From assembly GCA_028023455.1 (NCBI GenBank), contig JAQFVV010006238.1:1493478-1557477 (forward strand): DNA of 64,000 nucleotides. The letters run 5' to 3'. This document shows positions 22,800 to 33,709 of the stretch, one piece after another (positions within the stretch are counted from its first letter, which is position 1; every line of letters starts with the position of its first letter). The position numbers were made by a program, and so were the translations under genes. Origin of the DNA: Epiperipatus broadwayi. Lineage: Eukaryota > Onychophora > Udeonychophora > Euonychophora > Peripatidae. The notes beneath the pieces were generated by a model that was not told where the DNA came from, ran no database searches, and saw nothing but the letters and a program-made list of their open reading frames with translations.

Positions 22800-23180
22800 T
22801 GGAATACATTGTACTTCTTCAAATCTATTTAAACTGTTTGCCATTTTAAATTTTTAATAGATTCTCTCATAGTTTTTAAATCATATTTTTTTAAAATGGG
22901 TAATATTTTAGTATTATCAAAGTCAAGAATATGACTAGTTTCTAAAAAATGTGATGTAAAAGATTGCATTTTACTTTTGATTGAAAGCATTTTTATGTTC
23001 CCTAACTTTGACACCAATATATTTATCTATTTTATTGACATACATAGCTTCTTGAGCACTGTGAACAATGAATTTCACAGATATTTTGGTATTCTATATG
23101 TACTTGGTCTTTAGGCTTATGGAAAAAAAATCACTATGTTCTTTGCTAGTGGGAAAAAAAGTAATCTTAATATTCAAATT
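22800..23180 (-). pseudogene. Second PLE-type GIY-YIG endonuclease remnant, antisense
   Basis: On the minus strand, 23079-23035 gives ICEIHCSQCSRSYVCQ, matching the C..C...Y(V/I)GQT core of PLE GIY-YIG domains. After a shift, the frame 23017-22829 reads GVKVREHKNAF-like and SHFLETSHILDFDNTKIL, the H...H.FDF..T.IL block that follows in the same domain. It is not the lineage at 57040 (CCHH-type spacing, different residues). Frameshifts break it. Reverse transcriptase sequence would lie at higher coordinates and is not recognisable. The plus-strand frame at 23340 has no known content. Confidence 0.65.
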
Positions 23181-23199
23181 AGATCGACTAATATATGAG

Positions 23200-24420
23200 A
23201 TTATGTATATGTATTGGTCTAAGTTAGATCAAATAATTTGTCAATAAAATGTCAAAGTTGTCTGCCAATAGCAAGCTTGGTGATTAGTGACATCTTGTAA
23301 GAAAGTTTTTTGGACCAGCCTTTCTCCTGAAGTAGTTTATTGAAAGGCTGTTTTACCATTATTTTTGTATATTTAAAAATCCAAGTTATATGTGCAAATG
23401 ATAAGACGGTTCAAGAAAATCTGCATCACAAGGACAAAATCTCATATTATTTCACTCAAATATTTGAGAGAATGGTTGAGAAGCATATTTTGAGCTTCAT
23501 TCTCACATTTTTGCAATCATTTTATTCACTTTTTTTTTGTTTATCTATTTCAGTTCATCTGATTACTTACATTTTCAGTTATGAATCTAGTTATTAATTA
23601 TTTTATGCATCATATTTGTTTTTCACACATTAGTATGAAAATATTTATCTATTCTTGAGGATTTGTAATGATTCTTTTGGTGACTGAAACCATGTAGGGC
23701 AATCTTTACCCTTTATAGCTATTGTTTTACTATCTCATATTTTGTTTGTAATAAAGTAAAGACTTATTTTTCATGAAATATGTATTTGTGTGTGTGAAGG
23801 AACATTTCATTATTTCTGTTATGCTTTTTTCTTTCATAAAGAAACTTTCAGATAATGAAGTAACATTCTTATTTTATGTTTGAGTATCTTTGTCAAAGGA
23901 AATGATTATATAATCCTTTGAATATAACTGTTGCCTTTGATATGAATGCTCTACAAAGAAATTGTATTTAATGTTATCAATGTTTTCTTTGCAAATGAAG
24001 TAGGATTAGTATTGCCTTTAATTTATTGCATATCAGTAACAATTATTTATAGTTTCCTTCAAGTTTTTCAAATTTATCTAAATAACGAACTTTAATAATC
24101 TATTGAAAGTATTGAATTTGAGTTTTATTGTTTAATTTATCACAAACGTTTATTGTAAATGCTTTTACTATTCTTATAATGTTTATTTTGTTCGGGTTTC
24201 AAATCTATATATAAGTTAATTGATGTATTCAATATCTTAAAATAATTCAACTTTTAAACCATTGGTAAATGTCATGATAAGATTAAAATGTAGCTAACAA
24301 TATAACTTCTACAAGTAGAAGCCCAATTAGCCAGACTGCATTCCACTTAGTGTTTAATGATTTTATGTGATTGATAGCAAGGTTGGTTAAATAATCAATA
24401 TTACCAAACCATAATGTATT
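23200..24420. other. AT-rich intergenic DNA, no gene seen
   Basis: Nothing supported; may include unrecognisable 5' remains of the PLE fragment to its left. Confidence 0.45.
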
Positions 24421-24430
24421 TAAATCGACA

Positions 24431-24468
24431 TTTCCAGACTAGTTTCTGACATTTGCCATTATCATTGA
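24431..24468 (-). ncRNA. Decayed hammerhead-like motif (family A type)
   Basis: On the minus strand: TCAATGATAATGGCAAATGT then CAGAAACTAGTCTGG. The GAAACTAGTC half is identical to family A, and the ATGATAATGGC half is a mutated CTGATGAAGGC. No arms are recognisable around it. Confidence 0.4.
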
Positions 24469-24639
24469 TATTTGCTATTGGTATGATACACACATTGAAC
24501 AGTATATGTTTTCATAATTATTACTTACTTAAGTTTCAAAATAAAATGCCACTTTTTTCATTCAACATGATTACATCCTTGAAGGTTTTCTTTCCACATT
24601 ACCACTTTTAGAATTAGTTTTTAAATGTAACGCTAGACT

Positions 24640-24900
24640 TCTGAAATGACTTTGGCATATTAGTCTTCTTGGGTAGAGCATTATCTTACTTATAGTATTC
24701 ATAAATCAAAAGTTTGTTTCTTCAATCCTCATGCTAATATGTTAGCTTGTCAAGCCAGAGACATCTGAAGAAAAAGAGAAAAGTATTCTTTAAAACATTA
24801 TATTCTATATTAGCCCCCATATTATTATTATTATTAATAGTTAAATGTATTTGAAGTTTTTTAAAAATAATAATTCAGTTCATTTAAGATAATATAAAGT
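24640..24900 (+). mobile_element. Solo PLE-type tail: tRNA-like head plus hammerhead-like motif
   Basis: Matches the tail of the PLE at 59225-59480 without any PLE coding sequence. In order: GGGTAGAGCATTATCTTA near 24671 (A-box region), TTCTTCAATCCTC near 24718 (B-box region), AGCCAGAGACATCTGAAGAA (24752-24771), and an AATGTATTTGAAGTTTTTTA-like end near 24845. It could be a 5'-truncated PLE, or a SINE that shares the PLE's 3' end and is copied by it. Confidence 0.65.
24761..24800 (+). ncRNA. Hammerhead-like motif in solo tail (family E)
   Basis: ACAT, core CTGAAGA (24765-24771), a stem II of AAAGA with TCTTT, AAAA in place of GAAA, then ACATT and ATAT. Helix I can pair at three of four positions. 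The arrangement matches 59355-59399, with different bases in stem II that still pair. Confidence 0.4.
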
Positions 24901-24965
24901 TGTAATAATTATATTTATAAGGGTATACTTGTTACTTAAAGTAATACTTATTAAGACTATATATA

Positions 24966-25074
24966 CAGTAGGGACCTCTGCAAATCTTTAACACAAGATT
25001 TATTTAAAAGACAAGAGCCGCTCTTGTCTTTTAAACAAATCTTGTGTTAAAGATTTGCAGAGGTCCCTACTGTC
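24966..25074. repeat. Near-perfect 108 bp palindrome
   Basis: The left arm starts CAGTAGGGACCTCTGC, the right arm ends GCAGAGGTCCCTACTG, and the arms meet at GAGCCGCTC with almost no loop (one mismatch near 25000). A related half-copy lies near 50480-50530 (AGAGGTCCCTACCATCGC). No ORF and no TSD were seen. It may be a foldback MITE, or an element end duplicated in inverted orientation. Confidence 0.9.
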
Positions 25075-25079
25075 AGTTT

Positions 25080-25855
25080 TTAAGGCGCATAGTCTATTCA
25101 TTTAAGGAAATAGTCACTATATAATCAATAATTTGCGATAAATGTGTTTTCTGGAAAGCATCTTAATCATCATAGAAGATAATAAGCACTTTCAGTTGCA
25201 GAGATACAACCCCTAGTTGGCAAATCTTTTAGGGAGTTGTTTTTAAAAAAATTAATTATAAGTTTTCGCCCATCACAAATATTAGTAATATTAACATAAC
25301 TTTAACATTTAAAAGTTTTTTTACTTTTTAAAAATCTTTTTATGCTTTCTGCAATTTTGATTTCACTTTTAAAAGAATAAACACTAGAAGTAAAATGATT
25401 TTAGATTAATATATGGACTGGAAAGAAAAGTTTTGAAAAATGATTTTTAAAAGTCTGTAATTTTCAAAAAAGGAAAAGTAATTACTATAATGAAATAAAT
25501 TTAAGCAAGAATGAAAATTTTCATCAGGTCTGCCATCATCTAGAGAGGCCGTAACTGTTTTTAGCTCAGATTAGAGTAATTTAAAAGACGTCCCTTCTCT
25601 GACTGCTTGTTGTTTTGCTTTTTCATAAATTGGTTTTTTTGTTTGAATCGAGGCTGTGATGTTTTTAATTATCACATCTTTTAAAGTAAATTTGAAAAAT
25701 AATAATAATAATTTGTTTCTGCTACAGAAAGAGTTATTATTTTCACTTCTTATACCAGTAATTTTTATACGATGTGTATATGGTGAACTTAGTATTTTAA
25801 TTAAACAGTTAAAAAATACTATGGTCTTTCATCCATGTATCAGAGAGTGTTAAGT
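25080..25855. other. AT-rich intergenic DNA, no gene seen
   Basis: No supported gene or element. Confidence 0.45.
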
Positions 25856-25859
25856 TTAA

Positions 25860-25980
25860 AGAAGAACAATGCAAAGACTTCAGGCAAACAACAAAGAATG
25901 GAGAGATGTATTGTTGGAATAACAAAGAGAGATCAAAAGGAAAATACATGGGTGACAGAACAATAATTATCATTGTTAGT
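25860..25980 (+). pseudogene. Short RTE-type LINE fragment
   Basis: The DNA AAGACTTCAGGCAAACAACA... through AACAATAATTATCATTG matches 44068-44175 of the RTE copy (AGAGACTTCAGATGATCCAAAG onward), the region between the YGCETW block and the C-terminal tail. Translation gives blocks like MQRLQ and EWRDVLLE with a stop. It is a small internal piece with no 3' end. Confidence 0.55.
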
Positions 25981-25984
25981 AACT

Positions 25985-27140
25985 GAAGATGTAGTTTCAC
26001 TACCTAAGGCTTGATTTGAACCTTCATTTTGGATCTTCAACCAAGAATTTACAATTGAAGAATTATGCCCTCTGAAAAAAAAAAAGGAGTTTTATGAGAT
26101 TTCCAAATAAATTTTCTTTTCCAAATCCAACAATAAAGCCAGATATATTGCATACTCCTAGATGTAAGTGAAGTCTCAACAGATATAGAACAATCCACAA
26201 TTCTTGTGCTCATCTTGCTTCATAAATGGAATTTATTAGCACTAATTTTTGAAAATGTGGCCACATTGTTAATGATTGTCAGATTTTTGCTGCAGTGGCA
26301 TAAATGAAGAGCTTAATAAACCACTAATGAATCTATCTTATTGGAGTCTTTACAGGGATCTTTATGATAACTTATTAATAGTTAAGCTGTCTAAATCTAT
26401 GTGATAAATAAATAAATATCATTAAAAGAATTAAAAGAGCTGAAATGATCATATTCTTAGAATATGTAAAAATTGAAATCTTAAACTCACATAGATTTCT
26501 GTTGTGCTTGTCTTCAGATATAATATAAAGTAAGGGTGTATACTAATAGGATAAGCAAAAAATAGTGTCTCTATCACTATAATCTATTATTTGATTAAAG
26601 ATTTAGCTCTCTGCAATTAGTCAATTATTAAAGCACCAAACTTGTATAGAATTTTAAATTGGTTTTGAGGCTGCAATATTAAACAGATATTTAGTTTGTG
26701 TGTCTGAATTTCATATTTATATATCAAATGCCCAACTCTTTTACTTAACACACACTTATAGAGGTTATGTCCTTTTACTATTTTTTCAAATATAAACAGT
26801 GAAAGAGAAAATATTATTTACCAAATAGTTAATTGCTTGTTAGTGAAAGCTGGTGTGCATCTGTGTTTGTGTGGGTGGAGGGTTCTAGTTTTATTCTTGT
26901 ATTAAAACTAACTAGATAACCTGTTTATTTGATTAACATGGGATAACTATCTGAAAAATATTCTAAATATAAGTTTTCCACTATTTACATATTTGTATGC
27001 TTTTCTCAAATTCATTTCTAGATATTGCCATGACAGGTTGACACAGTAATCACTAGAGTATGAAATGATATTTGTAAATTCCATTAAAGTTTGTGTGTGT
27101 TCTTTAACTTGTCTAAAGTTTATATCTGGTCTGGAAATAA
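25985..27140. other. AT-rich intergenic DNA, no gene seen
   Basis: No supported gene or element. Confidence 0.45.
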
Positions 27141-27179
27141 CCTTTAATTTAGTAAATGATTAGTGATAGTCATTGATGT

Positions 27180-27420
27180 GTTTGTCTGGTTCATGTCAAA
27201 GTTGTGAATAGAGTAAGTTTGACATTTGTAAATCAAAATGTTACAATATACTATTGATAAATACTGAAGAAATATTAAAAAGTTTTATGAAAGAGATGTT
27301 GGTTCAGCACAAAGTGCAGTTTGAGGGTCATTTTATATGGCTTTAGTCATAAGTTTCAAACTGCATAGTGCTGGAAGAGATTAATAAGCACATCTAGATA
27401 ATTTAAAGTTAGGAATATAT
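27180..27420 (+). repeat. Dispersed repeat family F, copy 1
   Basis: Shares the ordered blocks GTTTGACATTTGTAAATCAA, TTGATAAATACTGAAG, GGCTTTAGTCATAAGTTTCA and GATTAATAAGCACATC with 35430-35690. It also contains GATGTTGGTTCAGCACAAAG, related to the short blocks at 35165 (minus strand) and 41009. No coding content. It may be a SINE body or an old nonautonomous element. Confidence 0.5.
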
Positions 27421-27429
27421 ATAAAAAAA

Positions 27430-28773
27430 AAAATCACTGAAAGCAGAATCCATTGTTTTGTTTTATATTGCATATGTTTATAAATATATGTATATATTTA
27501 TTATAGTTTTTCCTTTTTTTTACTATTTCTGCTCATATCAAGATCAGTCTGTATGTGACATTTTTCTACTAAGTAGTTTTTTTTATCTTTGATGTCTTTG
27601 TTCTTTTCAATGGCAGTATTGAGCATATTTATACTGAAAGAAGTCTAATAAAAGATAAATTCGAATATATGTAATGTAAAATTGATTTAATATCATCCAT
27701 CAATTTGTTTTTATACATTGGGAGTTTTTTTTTGCCCTTTCCTGTTTGTTTTTTATCTTGGTTCTAATCCTCTGGAGTTTGGCCTTGATCTTACTGAGAT
27801 GAGAATATAAGAAATAATTACATTTCTAGTTTGCTAATCCTAGAATCTTTTTAATTAATCCATTGTACAAAAATAAGCTATAGTGTTTAGCTATTTTATG
27901 TATTTTTAAATTACTCTATAAATCAAACCATCGATCAAATCTTCCAATTAAAGAAAAAGGATCAGAAAAATAACCCCCTTCCCGTTTGCTAAAAATTATT
28001 TTAAAAGTACTAGATATATATTGATAAGAATATTATTAGAACTAAAGTATTTTTTTTATACAAAATTTATTAAAGTTATATATGCATTGTATTTTTATGT
28101 ATGTATTTTTTTAATATATGCATGTTTGTGTGTATATATAAATTTTCTTTGCTTTCATACATGTTTTTTTATTTATTTTATTTTTAGGTAAGATTCTTTT
28201 TTGGAATAACATACTGGTAATGTAAACATCGTTTTTTTTCATTTTATAGAATTTAGGTTTACTTTTTTATTAATTAGTTTTTTTCTTTTGAGTATCACAC
28301 ACATCGGCAATTATTTGATCATTGTTTTCAGTTATAATTGATCTATTCTAGGATGATCTCTTAAATGTATCCTATTTATCGTTTTTCAACAGTCTGAGAA
28401 AATAAATAACAGATTTGTAAAAACAATGGAAAAATTATAGATTAGGAAAAGTTATTGATTATTCAGTAAATATTGTATATGCAAAGTATAACTTTACTAT
28501 TAACTTTAGGAATACTTGTCAGATATTGTAATTTAAAATATTTCATTTTCATTATGTGACACATATCAAGTATAGTATGTGTAATTTTAATATCACAGTA
28601 GATACAAGTTAATATTACTTTTTTTAAATAAATAATCTTATCTAATTGAAAAATAATTATAAAAATAATAATCTATTGATTTTATTATTATTATTATTAT
28701 TATTTATAACTTCTCTTTTTTAACTTCACTTTTTAGTTTTTGTATTTATTTATATATAACGTGAAGTAATCTA

Positions 28774-28816
<43 letters not shown>

Positions 28817-30600
28817 GTCATTTATTGTTTTGGTTTGATTTTTTCTTTCAATTGATCTTTGAAAATGTAAAGATCTTTAAAATATAAAACTTTTAATTAA
28901 ACTAAAAGCAAAAATTGCAGGTGAACAAAATAAAATTGTTTTTTTTTAAAGGATGAGTAGCAAAGTAAGAAAAGCATGGGAGCAAAGTTAGTTGCTTGTA
29001 CTTTTAAAGCATAATAGAAAATTATTTCTAAATTATAAGAATTATAATCAATATTTTTTTTATAAATCATAAAAATGAAGTTTTTAATTAAAAAAAATGC
29101 ATGGACAAATATTGTTTGTTGATAGGAGATATGAAAAATGACAGTTTGAAAAAGGATAGAGTGTTAAAAAATAATATGTATTTCTTATGGTGCTAATTTC
29201 GGCATTGATGAAATGAGATTAAGGAAAGTGGAAAAATATAATATGAATCTACAACATATCAAGAATTCATTACAAATATTGTATGACTTATTATTAAAAG
29301 GTCAAAGGATATTCAACTTCTAAAGGGTTACAGTACTTTCTCTATTTTAGTTATTTGCTGTTATGTTCATATAAATACTATGGAAGTAAAAAGTTATTTT
29401 TTGGATAAATACATTCATATATGTATTCTCTCAATTAGGTTTTAGAAATATACATGAGCAAATCTGCTGTCTCTCAAGTTATTATTGTACTATCTTTTCA
29501 TAACTTAATTCTTTTTTTTTGTATGAATTATTTTGCCATTGTGTTGAATATGTATAATTTTGTAATGAAATTGCATAATAAGTATATATGCTAAATATGT
29601 ATTTTATATAGTGTTCACTATCATCTACAGTAACAAATATTTCTTGCAAATAATAGTAAATATGAAATCTGTAAAATAAGTCTAATTTCATTATATAACA
29701 TATTATATACTTTACAATAGCCAAAACTTAAAAAAACCATAAAATCTATAATTTGTTTTGAGGGCAGTTTTTATAGGTAAAAATAGATTATATATATAAT
29801 GTAATGTTTAATTGATTTTTTACAATCAGTCTTTACTGGGCTCCATTTACTTAGAGTTATTTAGCATTCTGTCTAATATATTTTGCAGGATAATCAAATT
29901 ATGGCTACTAACAAACAACCCCCCCCCCAAAAGTATATGAATTCACAGCCATATTTATATTTCCTGACTATCTTTAAACCCCTGTTTTGACTAGAATTCA
30001 TTAAAACTGTGTTTGAACAACAATTTTTCCTATCTAAAGTCAGCTTATATTATGGGCACCAGTATTAACAAGCTTTATTAACATGCTGCTTTGATAAAAA
30101 GAAAAAAGTGACAGACATTTTGTAATGAATTTTTCTATTTGACAATTCATTGCTTGTTTTAAGGCATTTATAAAAATATTAATTAATACAGAATTATGGA
30201 AAGAAGTTGCTGAGACTTTAATATTTCTTTTGTTTGAAAATAAATTTTATAACGCAATAAAAAAAAATACATATTGGCAAAACTTATTTTGTCCCCTCAC
30301 TCAATACATTCATTTTTTTATTAAAAATATCATAAAGCATATATTATAGGAATTAATGAAATATTAAATAACAAAGTATTTTAGAAGACAGAAAAATATA
30401 CTAGACGTTTTAGCAAGATGGTCAAGGTTAAGTCCTTAATAAAATCTTTATAGTTTGATCAGTATTATAAAAATATCTTTTTTTAAAGAAATTATTTATT
30501 ATTAAGAAAAGTGTCGTACAATTAGGATTTAAGTGTAGGTGAATGATGATGTCTTTTGGCCAACTGGAGACAACAATTTTGCAATTAAAATTCAGTCTAT
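27430..30600. other. AT-rich intergenic DNA with ATT microsatellites
   Basis: TTA/ATT trinucleotide runs lie at about 28683-28703 and 28773-28815; a C-run is at 29920-29928. The minus-strand frame 29482-29724 is low-complexity tyrosine/isoleucine-rich translation and has no recognisable content. Confidence 0.5.
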
Positions 30601-30639
30601 AGTTTAATAATGACAGCATACTAGTAGTAACTGATGAGT

Positions 30640-30790
30640 GTATGTTTAGAATGATGTATGTATATTTCAGATCATTTATCTTTTTCACATGTATGTGGTC
30701 ATGTGTATTGGTTGTATGAGATCGAGTGCCTAGGTGGCAGGAGCTTGAAAGTCAGAGTTCAAGTTTCTTTTAATTAAATATATATATATA
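30640..30790 (+). mobile_element. Putative tRNA-like SINE (family S3), copy 1
   Basis: Shared with 41035-41160: CACATGTATGTGGTCATGTG, ATTGGTTGTATGAGATCGAG, then GAAAGTCAGAGTTCAAGTTT, the last containing a B-box-like GAGTTCAAGTTTC. An A-box-like TGCCTAGGTGGCAGG lies about 35 bp before it. A TA microsatellite follows (30779-30793). Upstream, AACTGATGAGTGTATG (30609) matches AACTGATGAATGCTGG at 41008, so the shared unit may start near 30600. Confidence 0.5.
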
Positions 30791-31079
30791 TATGTTATAA
30801 GGTTGCTATAATTATACATCATTATAGCTACCTGATGTTTAATTCCATTGGGTATCTGAGTGAGATGATCCTTATTGCATTTCATATGTTTGGTTGTTTA
30901 AAATTATATATTTATATATCTGTGTGCAGTATGAGTAGTTATCTTTATTACATATCATATACATATATTATCTCTAATTCACACTGATTTATTTCAATTA
31001 TTTTAAATATAAATATGTTTCTACATAGATATCTTGCTTATAGAAGTTTTTTTAAAAATCTACTAAAGAGGATCCATTT

Positions 31080-31330
31080 TAATAACAATATACATAGCTG
31101 GTCAGAGCGTTTTCAGCAGCAGAGGATAGGTTTAGCAAAGGCAGATGTACTACATCTTTAGCCCATCGTTGGCAGTATTTTATCATTACTTGTGAAGGCT
31201 TTCATAGCATTGAGTTACACAGATATCAGCCTTCTCAAGGTTTTGTACCAGTTACTTTCAATATTTACATTGCTGGTGACTCCATGCTTCAAACGTCTTG
31301 AGACTGATTAACTTCTTTATGGCAAAAAAT
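31080..31330. other. GC-richer island of unknown nature
   Basis: Base composition is clearly richer in G+C than its surroundings. It starts with a tRNA A-box-like TAGCTGGTCAGAGC near 31096 and contains a hairpin GAAGGCT...AGCCTTC (about 31196-31237). Frames on both strands are short. Possible SINE or degraded transposon; not assigned. Confidence 0.3.
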
Positions 31331-31339
31331 AAAACGAAT

Positions 31340-32220
31340 GAATCTATTAAATGCAGCTGATTTAACTATATATTCCACTCAAATTAGGCATCACTGGTTT
31401 TTAATAAGCACCATTTCTTTTGTTTTAATTAATTATTATTTTTTCATTTTTAGTGTCTTCTGTGTAGGGCAATTGTTTATACCCACCCACATTGCAGCTT
31501 TCAAATTTTAGCCATGTTGCATAGCAACGAGGTCCATTCTTAAATTTTTATTACAAATAAATTCTTAAATTTTTTTATTACAAACAAATATTAATTTTGA
31601 CAAATAAAAATAATAAAATAAAATGAAAATAAATTTTTATAATTTTAGAAAAGTATGCGTTTTAGAAGCTTTATATATCTATCTGCTAACAAAATGCATT
31701 ATTTATATTTATAATTTTTTAACTTTCCCTCAACCTTGTTATTGGAGTATGAACAAAATTTGGGGGGTTTTAAAACAATAACATTTATAATCTATGTAGC
31801 ATGTTTTAATTAATAAAGTTTATTGTTGAAACAAAAATATTTTGATATTATTTTAATAATTACATTTATTTCTTATTTAAATTGTTAATCAAGTGTGGAG
31901 GAAAATAGTTAATAAGGCTAAATTTAATTTATTAGTACAACTTCGTTCAACAGATTCTACATATGTAAACAGACTTTGTACTACTGGATTGTACAATATA
32001 TTGCTATAGAAAAGAACAGGATTTGGATGAAGAGGTCTACAACTTTCATCAGTCAAATTATCCATGATAAATTCATCATATTATATTTATTTATATGTGA
32101 GACAGTGACAAGATTGCATTTACAGTAAAATTACATTATTTTCTGTTATAATTACTATATTAAATATTAATATTATTACTAAAAATAACAAATATTTAAA
32201 AAAATTTTAAAATTTTTATC
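31340..32220. other. AT-rich intergenic DNA, no gene seen
   Basis: A short duplication of TTCTTAAATTTTTATTACAAA lies near 31538-31590. Nothing coding. Confidence 0.45.
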
Positions 32221-32232
32221 AATATATTTAGA
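32221..32232. repeat. Left TSD, 12 bp
   Basis: AATATATTTAGA, repeated exactly at 33335-33346 across the family A element. Confidence 0.8.
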
Positions 32233-32331
32233 CAGGTAAAACTCTCCATACAATAGTGCCACTTAGTGCCAGCCATAGTAATCAATAGATGCCAGAAGGC
32301 TTGTGCATAAACCCTCCCATTTAGTGCCTTC

Positions 32332-32373
32332 TCATCAGACTAGTTTCTGGCTTGTGGCCTTCATCAGTGAGGA
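32332..32373 (-). ncRNA. Hammerhead-like motif (family A), minus strand
   Basis: On the minus strand: TCCTCA, core CTGATGA (the standard core with T at the variable position), A, stem II GGC/GCC with loop CACAA, A, GAAA, palindrome ACTAGT, C, TGATGA. Helix I pairs at five of six positions. The extra A on each side of stem II is shared by the whole family. Confidence 0.65.
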
Positions 32374-32649
32374 GCCTTGGATCTGAGAGCACTGCACCTA
32401 GATCTTATGATCTAATGTAATACTCTAGCAACCACCTTTTATCTCTACTTAACTACAAAACCATGAGAATAAAATTGAAAACACAATAATATTTTCAATC
32501 TAAGCTCAGAAGCTTTTATAGTCATATGGGTCTGAACTCAGTTCAGTACCCATACATTTTGGTGTCTTTGGATATTTAACAACCATAGCCACCACTATCC
32601 TATTAGGCAGGATTGGTGTTGAACCACTAAACATCACACGATCACCATT

Positions 32650-32691
32650 TTTTCACTGACGAAGGCCACAAGCCAGAAACTAGTCTGGGGA
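32650..32691 (+). ncRNA. Hammerhead-like motif (family A), junction copy
   Basis: Core CTGACGA (32656-32662), A, stem II GGC (32664-32666) with GCC (32672-32674) and loop CACAA, A, GAAA (32676-32679), palindrome ACTAGT (32679-32684), C at 32685, TGGGGA. The upstream helix I strand was replaced by TTTTCA at the inversion junction, leaving mostly G-T pairs. Confidence 0.6.
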
Positions 32692-33125
32692 TATTGGATG
32701 AGTAGGCACTAGATGGGGATTTTATGCACAAGCCTTCTGACATCCATTGATTACTCTTGTTGGCACTGAGTGGCACTACTGTATGGAGAGTTTTGCCTGT
32801 GTTAATAACAGTTATGTGCTAGCATAAGAAATGGTGATCATGTGATGTTTAGTGGTTTAACACCAATCCTGCCTAAATAGGATGGTGGTGGCTATGGTTG
32901 TTAAAGAGCCAAAGACACCAAAATGCATGGATACTGAACTGAGTTCAGATACTGAACAGAGTTCAGACCCATATGACTATATAAGCTGTTGAGCTTAGAT
33001 TGAAAATATTATTGTGTTTTCAAATTTTATTCTCATGGTTTTGTAGTTAAGTATAGATAAAAGGTGGCTGCTGGAGGGTTGCGTTAGATCCTAAGATCTA
33101 GGTGCAGTGCTCTCAGACCCAAGGC

Positions 33126-33167
33126 TCCTCACTGACGGAGACCACAAGCCAAAAACTAGTCTGGGGA
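33126..33167 (+). ncRNA. Decayed hammerhead-like motif (family A)
   Basis: Helix I TCCTCA (33126-33131) and TGGGGA (33162-33167) pair fully with one wobble. The core reads CTGACGG instead of CTGACGA, and GAAA has become AAAA. Stem II is ACC/GCC and no longer matches. Cleavage is very unlikely. Confidence 0.5.
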
Positions 33168-33334
33168 TATTGGATGAGTAGGCACTAGATGGGGATTTTA
33201 TGCACAAGCCTTCTGGCATCCATTGATAACTCTGCATCGCACTGAGTGGCACTACTGTATGAAGAGTTTTGCCTGTGTTAATAACAGTAATGAGCAAGCA
33301 TGGTAAATTGTGATCATGTGATGTTTAGTGGTTT

Positions 33335-33346
33335 AATATATTTAGA
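33335..33346. repeat. Right TSD, 12 bp
   Basis: Exact copy of 32221-32232. Confidence 0.8.
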
Positions 33347-33418
33347 AGTGTCAAAAATCTAAGCCTTCTGGCCTATTAAATTTTTTCATGTTCACTTATT
33401 CTTATAAAAAATCATTAG

Positions 33419-33430
33419 TAATTATAAAAA
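33419..33430. repeat. Left TSD, 12 bp
   Basis: TAATTATAAAAA, repeated exactly at 33697-33708. Confidence 0.75.
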
Positions 33431-33696
33431 GAAACCTTTAAACATCACATGATCACTATATCCCATACTTGCTCATAACTGTTGTTAAAATATTCAAAAC
33501 TCTCTCCATACAGTAGTGCCACTCAAAGCAAGCCAGAGTAATCAATGGATGCCAGAAGGCTTGTGCATAAAATCCCTATCTAGTGCCTAGTCATCCAACA
33601 TCCCCAGATTAGTTTCTGCACAAGCTTTCTGACATCCATTGGTTACTCTGGTTGGCACTGAGTGGCATTACTGTATGGAGAGAGTTTTACCTATTT
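33431..33696. mobile_element. Short foldback element (family A), 12 bp TSD
   Basis: The left arm (about 33438-33605) is antisense family A sequence, ending in half a hammerhead (minus strand: CAGAAACTAATCTGGGGA, about 33600-33619). The right arm (about 33615-33690) is forward family A sequence from CACAAGCTTTCTGACATCC to the AGTTTTACC end. This is the same family as the larger insertion 85 bp to its left, but with its own separate TSD, so it is a second independent event rather than a tail of the first. Confidence 0.85.
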
Positions 33697-33708
33697 TAAT
33701 TATAAAAA
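33697..33708. repeat. Right TSD, 12 bp
   Basis: Exact copy of 33419-33430. Confidence 0.75.
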
Positions 33709-33709
33709 A

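Larger units (their letters stand above)
32233..33334 (+). mobile_element. Inverted multimer of the hammerhead repeat (family A), 12 bp TSD
   Basis: The left part (32233-32650) is the reverse complement of the unit. The right part runs from about 32651 in the forward sense and holds more than one unit: hammerhead cores start at 32656 and 33132, so the repeating unit is 476 bp. Each unit has, in order, the hammerhead, AGGCACTAGATGGGGATTTT, GCACAAGCCTTCTGGCATCC, a GGCACTGAGTGGCACTACTG block, GATCATGTGATGTTTAGTGG, a GGATGGTGGTGGCTATGG block, TTCAGACCCATATGACTATA, and a GTGCTCTCAGAYCCAAGG lead-in to the next hammerhead. There is no ORF. The perfect 12 bp repeats at both edges prove one insertion event. 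Tandem units with one hammerhead each are the known form of PLE terminal repeats and of retrozymes. Confidence 0.88.

Noticed and set aside
22800-23180. CRISPR- or phage-related GIY-YIG nuclease
   Set aside because: Context is a eukaryotic repeat landscape and the residues fit PLE endonucleases; there is no prokaryotic feature anywhere in the window.
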